DNA of 5,409 nucleotides, from positions 1 through 5,409 of the forward strand of contig JAOUQB010000193.1 of assembly GCA_029879555.1 (NCBI GenBank), read 5' to 3'. Position 1 is the stretch's first letter, and every line of letters starts with the position of its first letter. The notes beneath the pieces are model-generated. The model saw only the letters and a list, made by a program, of their open reading frames with translations. It was not told where the DNA came from and did not search any database. Source of the DNA: Nitrospirota bacterium. Lineage in GTDB: Bacteria > Nitrospirota > Nitrospiria > Nitrospirales > UBA8639. Shown one piece after another: positions 1-5,409 of this stretch. A program made the translations under genes and the position numbers.

Positions 1-120
1 GGAGAGAAAATATCATCAAGGGTTTCATGATCGGTCTCTTTGTGCTCAAAAATTCTTGAGGTGTTTCCCCTCACCCTAACCCTCTCCCCAAAGGGCGAGG
101 GGACTTTCGACAATATCAGA
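1..120. other. Intergenic left edge, no gene recognised
   Basis: This stretch lies downstream of the RidA-family stop codon and runs off the window. The only open frame here (+ strand, from 40) starts in non-coding sequence, runs through the palindromic repeat and then lies antisense to the RidA-family gene, so I do not treat it as a gene. Besides the repeat at 67–104, there is a short inverted repeat at 45–60 (CTCAA … TTGAG around AAATTC). No T-run follows it on either strand, so it is not a convincing terminator. No promoter was recognised. Confidence 0.55.
67..104. repeat. GC-rich palindromic repeat, dispersed REP/MITE-like type
   Basis: The + strand contains CCCCTCACCCTAACCCTCTC followed by CCCAAAGGGCGAGGGGAC. 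It can fold in two competing ways. The outer stem pairs CCCCTC (67–72) with GAGGGG (97–102) and CCC (74–76) with GGG (93–95), with one mismatch. The inner stem pairs CCCTC (80–84) with GAGGG (97–101) and CCC (86–88) with GGG (93–95), closed by a CAAA loop. The core TCACCCTAACCCTCTCCC followed by a G-rich return arm is, from general knowledge, a very common dispersed palindrome in bacterial genomes, often mistranslated as LTLTLSPKGEG-type peptides. Here it begins about 17 bp after the RidA-family stop. It may bound the transcript, but no T-run follows, so I do not call it an intrinsic terminator. Confidence 0.7.
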
Positions 121-585
121 TTAAGAAGTAGAGACTTGGACGATGAGTTCCAATTCGATGGAGGCATGGAGCGGCAATTCAAACGCTCCAAGAGCCAATC
201 GTGCATGACGGCCTTTCTCCCCAAAAACCTCAACCAGGAAATCTGATGCTCCATTAATCACGCCCGGTTGATCGCCAAATCCTTCTGCTGAGGCAACATG
301 GCCGGTGAGTCGGACCACACGGGTGACCCGAGATAAGTCGCCGAGTTCCTGTAGCAGAATCGCCAACGCATTGATCGCGGCGATCCGCGCATGAGCTTTC
401 CCCTCTTCAACAGACAAGTCTCGTCCCACTTTTCCCGGTTGAAGAATTTTTCCCTCTTGAAACGGCAACACACCGCTCACAAAGATCAAGTCGCCGGCTT
501 GGCACGCCGGCACATACGACCCTACCGGACGAGGCGCAGCCGGTAACACGATCCCTAACTGCTGAAGGCGTTCGGCAACAGTCAT
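121..585 (-). CDS. RidA/YjgF/YER057c/UK114 family protein (long subgroup)
   Basis: This is a small soluble protein of 154 aa. Classic RidA proteins form trimers and hydrolyse reactive enamine/imine intermediates, such as 2-aminoacrylate, released by PLP enzymes. It looks like the longer ~150-aa subgroup often labelled 'YjgF_endoribonc', whose substrate is largely unknown. Visible family landmarks (numbered from the ATG) are PVGSYVPA near 20–27, FVSGVLPF near 35–42, GKVGRDLSVEEG near 51–62, DQPGVINGASDFLVEVFG near 105–122, and GRHARLALGAFELP near 125–138. The Arg in the last motif aligns with the substrate-binding Arg of active RidA proteins, so imine deaminase chemistry is possible. There is no signal peptide or membrane segment. 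I prefer the ATG at 585 because MTVAERLQQLGI fits the usual family N-terminus; an in-frame GTG at 597 would add four residues. Neither start has a clear Shine-Dalgarno sequence. The gene follows mltG by 12–24 bp and is probably cotranscribed with it. Confidence 0.9.
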   Translation of the reverse strand: MTVAERLQQLGIVLPAAPRPVGSYVPACQAGDLIFVSGVLPFQEGKILQPGKVGRDLSVEEGKAHARIAAINALAILLQELGDLSRVTRVVRLTGHVASAEGFGDQPGVINGASDFLVEVFGEKGRHARLALGAFELPLHASIELELIVQVSTS

Positions 586-609
586 GAGGGGAACCACAAA
601 AAATGGGGG

Positions 610-1626
610 TTAGGAGGACTGCTTGGACCGAGGCCGTCGTTGATATCGATCCACGGCTTTATTGTGTTCGGCCAAGGTGGCTGAGAATTTATGACTGCCA
701 TCATTGCGAGAAACAAAATACACAAAATCACTGGGGGTTGGATAGAGGGCGGCTTGAATAGCTGCCAGACCCGGATTGGCAATCGGTCCGGGGGGTAAGC
801 CGCGCACTCGGTAGGTGTTGTAAGGACTATTGACCGAGAGGTCCGCTTTGCGAATATTTCCGTCAAAATATTCCAGCGCATAAATGACGGTCGGGTCACT
901 TTGGAGCGGGATATTTTGTCGCAACCGATTATGAAACACTCCGGACACGAGCGGCCGTTCTGAAGCTAAACCGGTTTCCTTTTCCACGACAGAGGCCAAG
1001 GTGAGCACTTCCTGAAGGGTCATTCCCATCGATTTAGCTTGAGCGAGCAATTCGGGCGTGACCATTTCATGAAACCGGCTCACAAAAGTTCGGACAATAA
1101 ATTCAGGAGGGGTGTAACGCGGGAATCGATAGGTATCGGGAAACAAATAGCCCTCCAGTGAGGGGGCTTTGATATCGACACTCGCAATAAATGCCGAATC
1201 TCGATTCAAACGCAAAATTGCGTCTTTGTCGGCCAGGCCTTTTTGCTCCAGAATATCCGCGATTTGGACGACGTTGTAGCCTTCCGGAATGGTCACCGAA
1301 TGCTGATACACATCACCTTCAACTAACTTGGCCAGCAACTCGGTTGGGCGCATGCCGGCATGCAGTTCATATTCGCCAGGGATGATTTTTCGATCCAGTT
1401 GTTGGACTCGTCCCAATAGCTGGAAGAACCATTCTTGTCCAAGGAGCCGTTTTTCATGAAGCAGATGGGCCACTTGAGTGAAGCCCGTACCAGGGGGAAT
1501 ATCAACAATTTGTGGAGGGGGCGCACTCCCGAGGGGACGGTTGAATTCGAGGAAGACCAATAGACCGAGGAGGCCAACGATCCCAGTCAAGACTCCAACC
1601 AAGATCACCCTTTTGAACAGCCTCAT
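610..1626 (-). CDS. mltG: Endolytic murein transglycosylase MltG (YceG family)
   Basis: MltG is an inner-membrane lytic transglycosylase that cuts nascent peptidoglycan strands internally, acting as a terminator of glycan polymerisation. The 338-aa protein has a short basic N-terminus and one membrane segment (about 7–27, rich in V, L, G and I), then a periplasmic region. Residues ~40–105 look like the LysM-like domain (IPPGTGFTQVAHLL, then IPGEYELHAGM). A second unit starts at VTIPEGYNVVQIADIL (111–126). The YceG catalytic domain follows, with EGYLFPDTYRFP (158–169), the signature LASVVEKETGLASERP (210–225) containing the catalytic Glu, FHNRL and LQSDPTVIYAL (241–251), SPYNTY (267–272), GLPPGPIANPG (276–286) and SHKFSATLAEHN (311–322). 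Length matches the family (E. coli 340 aa). The ATG at 1626 has a strong Shine-Dalgarno sequence. It was formerly misannotated as aminodeoxychorismate lyase in many genomes. It sits 94 bp after alaS behind a likely terminator. Confidence 0.97.
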   Translation of the reverse strand: MRLFKRVILVGVLTGIVGLLGLLVFLEFNRPLGSAPPPQIVDIPPGTGFTQVAHLLHEKRLLGQEWFFQLLGRVQQLDRKIIPGEYELHAGMRPTELLAKLVEGDVYQHSVTIPEGYNVVQIADILEQKGLADKDAILRLNRDSAFIASVDIKAPSLEGYLFPDTYRFPRYTPPEFIVRTFVSRFHEMVTPELLAQAKSMGMTLQEVLTLASVVEKETGLASERPLVSGVFHNRLRQNIPLQSDPTVIYALEYFDGNIRKADLSVNSPYNTYRVRGLPPGPIANPGLAAIQAALYPTPSDFVYFVSRNDGSHKFSATLAEHNKAVDRYQRRPRSKQSS

Positions 1627-1632
1627 CTTACT

Positions 1633-1641
1633 CTCCTCCCC
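1633..1641 (-). promoter_or_regulatory. Strong Shine-Dalgarno for mltG
   Basis: The minus strand reads GGGGAGGAG here, with AGTAAG before the ATG at 1626. This fits the anti-SD well at normal spacing and fixes the mltG start. It is the only clearly strong ribosome binding site in the window, and it lies three bases downstream of the inverted repeat 1645–1672. Confidence 0.85.
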
Positions 1642-1644
1642 TCT

Positions 1645-1672
1645 TCATGAAAACCTTGTCGGTTTCTCATGA
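1645..1672. repeat. Imperfect inverted repeat in the mltG leader
   Basis: On the + strand the left arm is TCATGA-AAACC (1645–1655), the spacer is TTGTC (1656–1660), and the right arm is GGTTT-C-TCATGA (1661–1672). The arms match over 11 bp with a single bulged base, and each outer half TCATGA is itself palindromic. As RNA from the minus strand it would form a stem ending three bases before the mltG Shine-Dalgarno sequence. No T-run follows on the minus side, so it is not a standard terminator. It could be an operator for a dimeric regulator, an mRNA structure affecting mltG translation, or a chance palindrome. Confidence 0.6.
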
Positions 1673-1686
1673 GGAAAGTTTGACCG

Positions 1687-1710
1687 AAAAATAACGGAGC
1701 TCAACTCCGT
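1687..1710 (-). terminator. Probable intrinsic terminator after alaS
   Basis: Reading the minus strand, ACGGAG (1710–1705), loop TTGAG, CTCCGT (1699–1694) is followed at once by TATTTTT (1693–1687). The stem is only six pairs, four of them G–C, so termination may be partial. It begins 10 bp after the alaS stop codon, the expected place for a gene-end terminator, and would reduce read-through from recA–alaS into mltG. Confidence 0.65.
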
Positions 1711-1720
1711 CTATTCGTCA

Positions 1721-4366
1721 TCAACCAAGCTGCGTCGCGACATATTCATAGACCTGTTCTAACGCCTTATCTAAATGCTCTGGTTGATTACCGCCAGCCT
1801 GTGCCATATCGGGCCTTCCACCCCCAGACCCTCCCACGAATTGCGCGATATGTTGGGCGAGTTTGCCAGCCGGAATTTGTTTGGCCCGTTCTTTTCCGAC
1901 AATAACGAGCAAGGCGACTTTGCCTTCGTGCGCGGAACCCAACACCAGGAGGCCCGATTCTACCTTATTCCGTAGTTTATCAGAAAACGTACGGAGATCC
2001 TGTATAGTGAGGCCATCGATCCGCTGCACAAGAACGGGCACCCCATTCACCTCTCGAATCGTCGCTTCTTGTCCTGCCCCTTGCTGGTCCAACGCCTTTT
2101 GTTTGGCTTGGTCCAAGGCGCGCTCAGTATCTCTCAGGGTCGTCAAGAGTTTTTTGGTCTTTTCGATAACTTCCTGTGGGCTGGTTTTGAGCACACCTGC
2201 CAACTCCTGCCAGTCACTCTCTCGTTTTTGCTCATACCGAAGCGCGCCATCACCGGTTAAGGCCTCTATCCGGCGCACCCCCGCAGCCACCCCCCCTTCA
2301 GAGATGAGACGGAACAGGCCGATATCTCCAGTGCGATGGCAGTGGGTCCCTCCACATAATTCTTTACTAAATTGGCCAATTTCAACGACTCGCACTTGGT
2401 CCCCATATTTATCTCCAAAGAATGCTAAGGCTCCACGCCCCAACGCATCTTGAATGCCCATTTCTTCCGATTGCACCATGGTGTTCTGCCGGACTTGCTC
2501 ATTCACGAGGTTTTCAATGTCCTCCAATTGCCGAAGACTCAATCCCCTGAAATGGGAGAAATCAAACCGTAACCGATTAGGGCCGACAAGAGACCCATGT
2601 TGCTTAACATGTGGGCCGAGAATTTCTCGTAAGGCCGCATGCATCAAATGCGTGGCGGTATGATTGCGAGCGGCATCAGCCCGTAACCCACCATTCACCG
2701 TCGCGGTGACATGCTCGCCGACCCGCAAGCTCCCTTCCATCACCTGCCCTTTATGCAGAAACCATCCCTTGGCGACTTTCGTCGTATCGTAAATGCGAAT
2801 TCTGGCCGACGGCCCGACCAGGGTTCCCTGATCACCAACCTGGCCACCGCCTTCCGGATAAAAGGGCGTGGTGTCGAGCAAAAACTCGACTTCGTCGCCT
2901 GGTTGAGATTCGGTCACGACCTGTTCATCCTTGACCATGGCTAATAGCGTGCCTTGCGCCTGTTGTTGGGCATACCCAACAAACTGCGTGACGGGAAACT
3001 GTTCGATGGCTTTTACGACATCCGTCCGTGATGCCGCTTGCGTAAACTTGGCTGTTTTTCTCGCGCGCTCCCGTTGTTCCTCTAAGGCCTGCGTATAGCC
3101 TGCATGATCCAGCTCCAGGCCCTCTTCTTTCGCGGCATCTTCGACCAGGTCAAGCGGAAACCCATAGGTATCGTAGAGTTTAAAGACGGCCTCGCCGGAA
3201 ACCTGAGTCTTGCCCTGCTGTTTGGTGTCTTGCAAAATTTGATTGAGAAGCGGTGAAGCCTGCTCCAATGTCCCGATAAACCGCCCCTCCTCCCCTTGCA
3301 CCACTTCGGCAACCGTGTCCGCCATCTGGCGAAGCTCTGGATAGGTGGACCCCATTTGCGTCACCAACGTGGGAACGAATTCATACAGAAACTCTCGTTC
3401 CATTCCGAGCATGCGCCCATGTCGCGCTGCGCGCCGCATGATCCGCCGGAGGACATAGCCTCGACCTTCATTCGAGGGCAACACGCCATCTGTGATGAGA
3501 AAGGTCATGGCTCGCACATGATCAGCAATCACACGCATAGATCGATCTGCCTTCGTGGCTTTGCCATATTCTTGCCCGGTGGCTTTCGCAATGTTTTCTA
3601 GCAGCGGTCGAAACACATCGCTGTCGTAATTGGACGACACCCCTTGTGTGACCGCTGCGAGACGTTCCAAGCCCATACCCGTATCGATGCTGGGCTTGGG
3701 AAGTGGATTCAAGGTGCCAGACGAATCACGATCAAATTGCATGAACACCAAATTCCAAATTTCCAGATACCGATCGCAATTACAGCCGACGGCGCATGTG
3801 GATTGTCCACACCCGAACGCCTCACCCTGATCGATGAGAATTTCTGAACAGGGACCACATGGCCCCGTGTCGCCCATTTGCCAGAAATTGTCTTTTTCAT
3901 CGAGGCGGGCCAGTCGATTCTCGGACACCCCAATGTCATTTCGCCAGAGATCGTAGGCTTCTTGGTCATCACGAAAGACCGTCACCCACAAGCGATCGAC
4001 TGGAAGCTCCGCCACCTTGGTGAGAAATTCCCACCCAAACGCAATCGCGTCCTTTTTGAAATAATCGCCGAATGAAAAGTTCCCTAACATCTCAAAAAAG
4101 GTATGATGGCGGCGCGTAAACCCCACATTTTCCAAATCATTATGTTTGCCACCGGCCCGCATGCATTTCTGAATCGAGACGGCCCGAGCATAGGGACAAG
4201 ATTCTTCCCCTAAAAAAATTCGTTTGAATTGGTTCATCCCCGCGTTGGTAAAGAGGAGTGTCGGATCAGCTTGCGGAATAAGCGGTGCGCTGGGCACGGA
4301 CGTATGGCCTCGCTCGACGAAGTAATCGAGAAAGGCTTGTCGCAGTTCAAGAGATGTCGTAATCAT
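1721..4366 (-). CDS. alaS: Alanyl-tRNA synthetase (AlaRS)
   Basis: This cytoplasmic class II synthetase attaches alanine to tRNA-Ala and hydrolyses mischarged Ser- or Gly-tRNA-Ala. At 881 aa it matches the usual bacterial length (E. coli 876). The aminoacylation core spans about 1–245, with DPTLLFTNAGMNQF (34–47), motif 2 RHHTFFEMLGNFSFGDYFK (86–104), DNFWQMGDTGPCGPCSEI (159–176) and motif 3 DTGMGLERL (228–236). A Cys cluster, CGQSTCAVGCNCDR (186–199), replaces the E. coli-type loop, as in many non-enteric AlaRS. The tRNA-binding region includes GRGYVLRRIMRRAARHG (301–317). The editing domain has PFYPEGGGQVGD (501–512) and the metal ligands H569/H573 (HTATH) and C671/H675 (CGGTH), so editing should be intact. 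A coiled-coil-like stretch (~720–762) leads into the C-Ala domain ending GGSGGGRPDMAQAGG (845–859). The ATG at 4366 fits the family N-terminus (SLELRQAFLDYF), though it lacks a good Shine-Dalgarno sequence. It is likely cotranscribed with recA, 54 bp upstream. Confidence 0.98.
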   Translation of the reverse strand: MITTSLELRQAFLDYFVERGHTSVPSAPLIPQADPTLLFTNAGMNQFKRIFLGEESCPYARAVSIQKCMRAGGKHNDLENVGFTRRHHTFFEMLGNFSFGDYFKKDAIAFGWEFLTKVAELPVDRLWVTVFRDDQEAYDLWRNDIGVSENRLARLDEKDNFWQMGDTGPCGPCSEILIDQGEAFGCGQSTCAVGCNCDRYLEIWNLVFMQFDRDSSGTLNPLPKPSIDTGMGLERLAAVTQGVSSNYDSDVFRPLLENIAKATGQEYGKATKADRSMRVIADHVRAMTFLITDGVLPSNEGRGYVLRRIMRRAARHGRMLGMEREFLYEFVPTLVTQMGSTYPELRQMADTVAEVVQGEEGRFIGTLEQASPLLNQILQDTKQQGKTQVSGEAVFKLYDTYGFPLDLVEDAAKEEGLELDHAGYTQALEEQRERARKTAKFTQAASRTDVVKAIEQFPVTQFVGYAQQQAQGTLLAMVKDEQVVTESQPGDEVEFLLDTTPFYPEGGGQVGDQGTLVGPSARIRIYDTTKVAKGWFLHKGQVMEGSLRVGEHVTATVNGGLRADAARNHTATHLMHAALREILGPHVKQHGSLVGPNRLRFDFSHFRGLSLRQLEDIENLVNEQVRQNTMVQSEEMGIQDALGRGALAFFGDKYGDQVRVVEIGQFSKELCGGTHCHRTGDIGLFRLISEGGVAAGVRRIEALTGDGALRYEQKRESDWQELAGVLKTSPQEVIEKTKKLLTTLRDTERALDQAKQKALDQQGAGQEATIREVNGVPVLVQRIDGLTIQDLRTFSDKLRNKVESGLLVLGSAHEGKVALLVIVGKERAKQIPAGKLAQHIAQFVGGSGGGRPDMAQAGGNQPEHLDKALEQVYEYVATQLG

Positions 4367-4420
4367 GGAAGGTCAATCACTCTTAACCATTGGTGCAAAG
4401 TTCGACTCGTCTCGTCCCGG
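4367..4420. other. recA–alaS spacer, no terminator or recX
   Basis: The 54 bp between the recA stop codon and the alaS start hold no stem with a T-run and no room for recX. On the minus strand the bases before the alaS ATG read GAGTGATTGACCTTCC; the only purine-rich patch (TTAAGAGTGAT) lies too far upstream for a normal Shine-Dalgarno sequence. A 9-bp near-palindrome ACCATTGGT (about 4386–4394, + strand) is too short to interpret. Read-through from recA into alaS is the simplest reading. Confidence 0.55.
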
Positions 4421-5409
4421 TTACGATTTGGCACTAGCCGGTTTTTTGGAATCCTGACGAGTGGCAGTGGCTGCCGGGTCGTCTTGTGGCTTCGTGGCTA
4501 ACCCATACCCCTCTCGGATTTGCGCCTCGATGGTGGCCGCCACATCTGGATTGCTTTTGAGGAAGGTTTTCACAGCTTCCCGGCCTTGCCCCAGCCGCTC
4601 CTCTTTATAGGAATACCAGGCCCCAGCTTTATCAATAATTCGACGATCAACACCAAGATCCACAAGCTCGCCCACTTTGGAAATCCCTTCGGCGAACATG
4701 ACATCAAATTCAGCCTGCTTGAAGGGCGGCGCCATTTTATTTTTCACCACTTTCACGCGCACCCGGCTCCCCATCACATCCTGGCCTTCTTTAATGGATT
4801 CAATCCGGCGAATATCCAACCGAACCGACGAATAAAATTTTAAGGCATTGCCACCTGTCGTGGTCTCAGGATTGCCGAACATCACGCCGATTTTCATTCG
4901 AATTTGGTTAATGAAAATGAGCGAGGCATGGGATTTGGAAATCGCACCGGTTAATTTTCGTAGGGCTTGAGACATGAGCCGAGCCTGCAACCCCATATGC
5001 GAGTCGCCCATTTCCCCTTCAATTTCAGCCCGAGGAACCAGGGCAGCGACGGAATCCACCACAATGATATCTAAGGCCCCACTGCGAACCAGGGTTTCGG
5101 CAATTTCCAAAGCCTGCTCGCCCGTATCGGGTTGCGCCACGAGCAAATCATCCGTCTGCACTCCTAGCTTCTTCGCATAGGAAATATCCAAGGCATGTTC
5201 GGCATCAATAAAGGCGGCGGCGCCACCAGCCTTTTGCGCCTCAGCAATCGCATGTAAGCACAAGGTGGTCTTCCCTGAGGATTCTGGCCCGTATATTTCA
5301 ATCACCCGCCCTCTTGGCAACCCGCCTATTCCTAAGGCCATATCAAGCGTCAACGATCCTGTGGAAATTGCCGGAATATCAACCGGAACATCAGCACCAC
5401 CTAACTTCA
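4421..5409 (-). CDS. recA: Recombinase RecA (5' end outside window)
   Basis: RecA coats single-stranded DNA, drives ATP-dependent homologous pairing and strand exchange, and promotes LexA self-cleavage in the SOS response. The window shows 328 codons from 5407 down to TAA at 4421–4423. The visible part starts [18 protein letters not shown], matching E. coli from about residue 28, and the two edge bases fit the preceding Met codon, so about 28 N-terminal codons are missing. The TTG at 5353 is internal and not a start. Landmarks are Walker [10 protein letters not shown] (visible 40–48; bases 5264–5290), FIDAEHALD with the catalytic Glu, Walker B-type [20 protein letters not shown] with loop L1, [20 protein letters not shown] (L2 region), [28 protein letters not shown] and DKAGAWYSY. 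All core motifs look intact. The C-terminal tail ends SKKPASAKS and is not acidic as in E. coli. The SOS promoter, if present, lies outside the window. Confidence 0.98.
   Translation of the reverse strand, partial: KLGGADVPVDIPAISTGSLTLDMALGIGGLPRGRVIEIYGPESSGKTTLCLHAIAEAQKAGGAAAFIDAEHALDISYAKKLGVQTDDLLVAQPDTGEQALEIAETLVRSGALDIIVVDSVAALVPRAEIEGEMGDSHMGLQARLMSQALRKLTGAISKSHASLIFINQIRMKIGVMFGNPETTTGGNALKFYSSVRLDIRRIESIKEGQDVMGSRVRVKVVKNKMAPPFKQAEFDVMFAEGISKVGELVDLGVDRRIIDKAGAWYSYKEERLGQGREAVKTFLKSNPDVAATIEAQIREGYGLATKPQDDPAATATRQDSKKPASAKS

Noticed and set aside
45..60. Short inverted repeat CTCAA–TTGAG as a terminator for the RidA-family gene
   Set aside because: The stem is five A/T-rich pairs with no T-run following on either strand.
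40..246. + strand open frame of 68 aa containing LTLTLSPKGEG
   Set aside because: It is a translation of the palindromic repeat followed by sequence antisense to the RidA-family gene. This peptide type is a known annotation artefact of such repeats.
1628..1648. Six-codon mini-ORF (MKRGGE) in the mltG leader, ending just before the mltG ATG
   Set aside because: It arises from the inverted-repeat ATG followed by the Shine-Dalgarno sequence itself, has no ribosome site of its own and is too short to support as a leader peptide.
1863..2453. + strand open frame of 196 aa opposite alaS
   Set aside because: It lies wholly antisense to a strongly conserved alaS, has low-complexity Ser/Arg/Pro-rich composition and shows no recognisable domain.
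4520..4843. + strand open frame of 107 aa opposite recA
   Set aside because: It is antisense to conserved RecA coding sequence, with a His/Phe-rich shadow composition and no recognised motif.
5351..5353. TTG as the recA start codon
   Set aside because: The reading frame continues upstream to the window edge with clear RecA sequence ([10 protein letters not shown]), so the TTG codes for an internal Leu.
1..5409. A novel defence, mobile or biosynthetic system
   Set aside because: All four genes belong to well-known housekeeping families with intact motifs, and the spacers are too small to hide further genes. Nothing supports a new system here.

Overview
The window is a compact run of four bacterial housekeeping genes, all on the minus strand. 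In transcription order they are recA (its first ~28 codons lie beyond the right edge), alaS, mltG, and a gene for a RidA/YjgF-family protein. I find no mobile gene, CRISPR array, RNA gene or defence-like system. The order resembles the recA–recX–alaS–ruvX–mltG arrangement seen in several Gram-negative lineages, but recX and ruvX are absent from the places they would occupy. The base composition is balanced and the proteins are typical of a free-living diderm bacterium. My low-confidence guess is Nitrospirota (Nitrospira-like) or a neighbouring phylum, based on general protein character and gene order and not on any search.

Right to left along the + strand (that is, 5' to 3' for the genes): recA fills 4421–5409 and is open at the window edge. 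A 54-bp spacer with no terminator separates it from alaS (1721–4366), a full-length alanyl-tRNA synthetase with catalytic, editing and C-Ala domains. Next is a 94-bp spacer holding three stacked signals: a small intrinsic-type terminator (about 1687–1710), an imperfect inverted repeat (1645–1672) and a strong Shine-Dalgarno sequence (1633–1641) for mltG. mltG (610–1626) is followed after 12–24 bp by the RidA-family gene (121–585, or 597 with a GTG start). The left edge (1–120) has no convincing gene. It carries a GC-rich palindromic repeat (67–104) of a kind dispersed in many bacterial genomes, just after the RidA-family stop codon.

Functionally the genes do not form one pathway. RecA handles recombination and the SOS response, AlaRS charges tRNA-Ala, MltG cuts nascent glycan strands at the inner membrane, and the RidA-family protein probably belongs to reactive-imine clean-up or a related small-molecule role. 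The layout suggests two transcription blocks, recA–alaS and mltG–ridA-like, separated by the terminator. The most useful points for a second look are the mltG leader (terminator plus inverted repeat plus RBS), the lack of Shine-Dalgarno sequences before the RidA-family gene and alaS, the non-acidic RecA tail, and the dispersed-type palindrome at the left edge.
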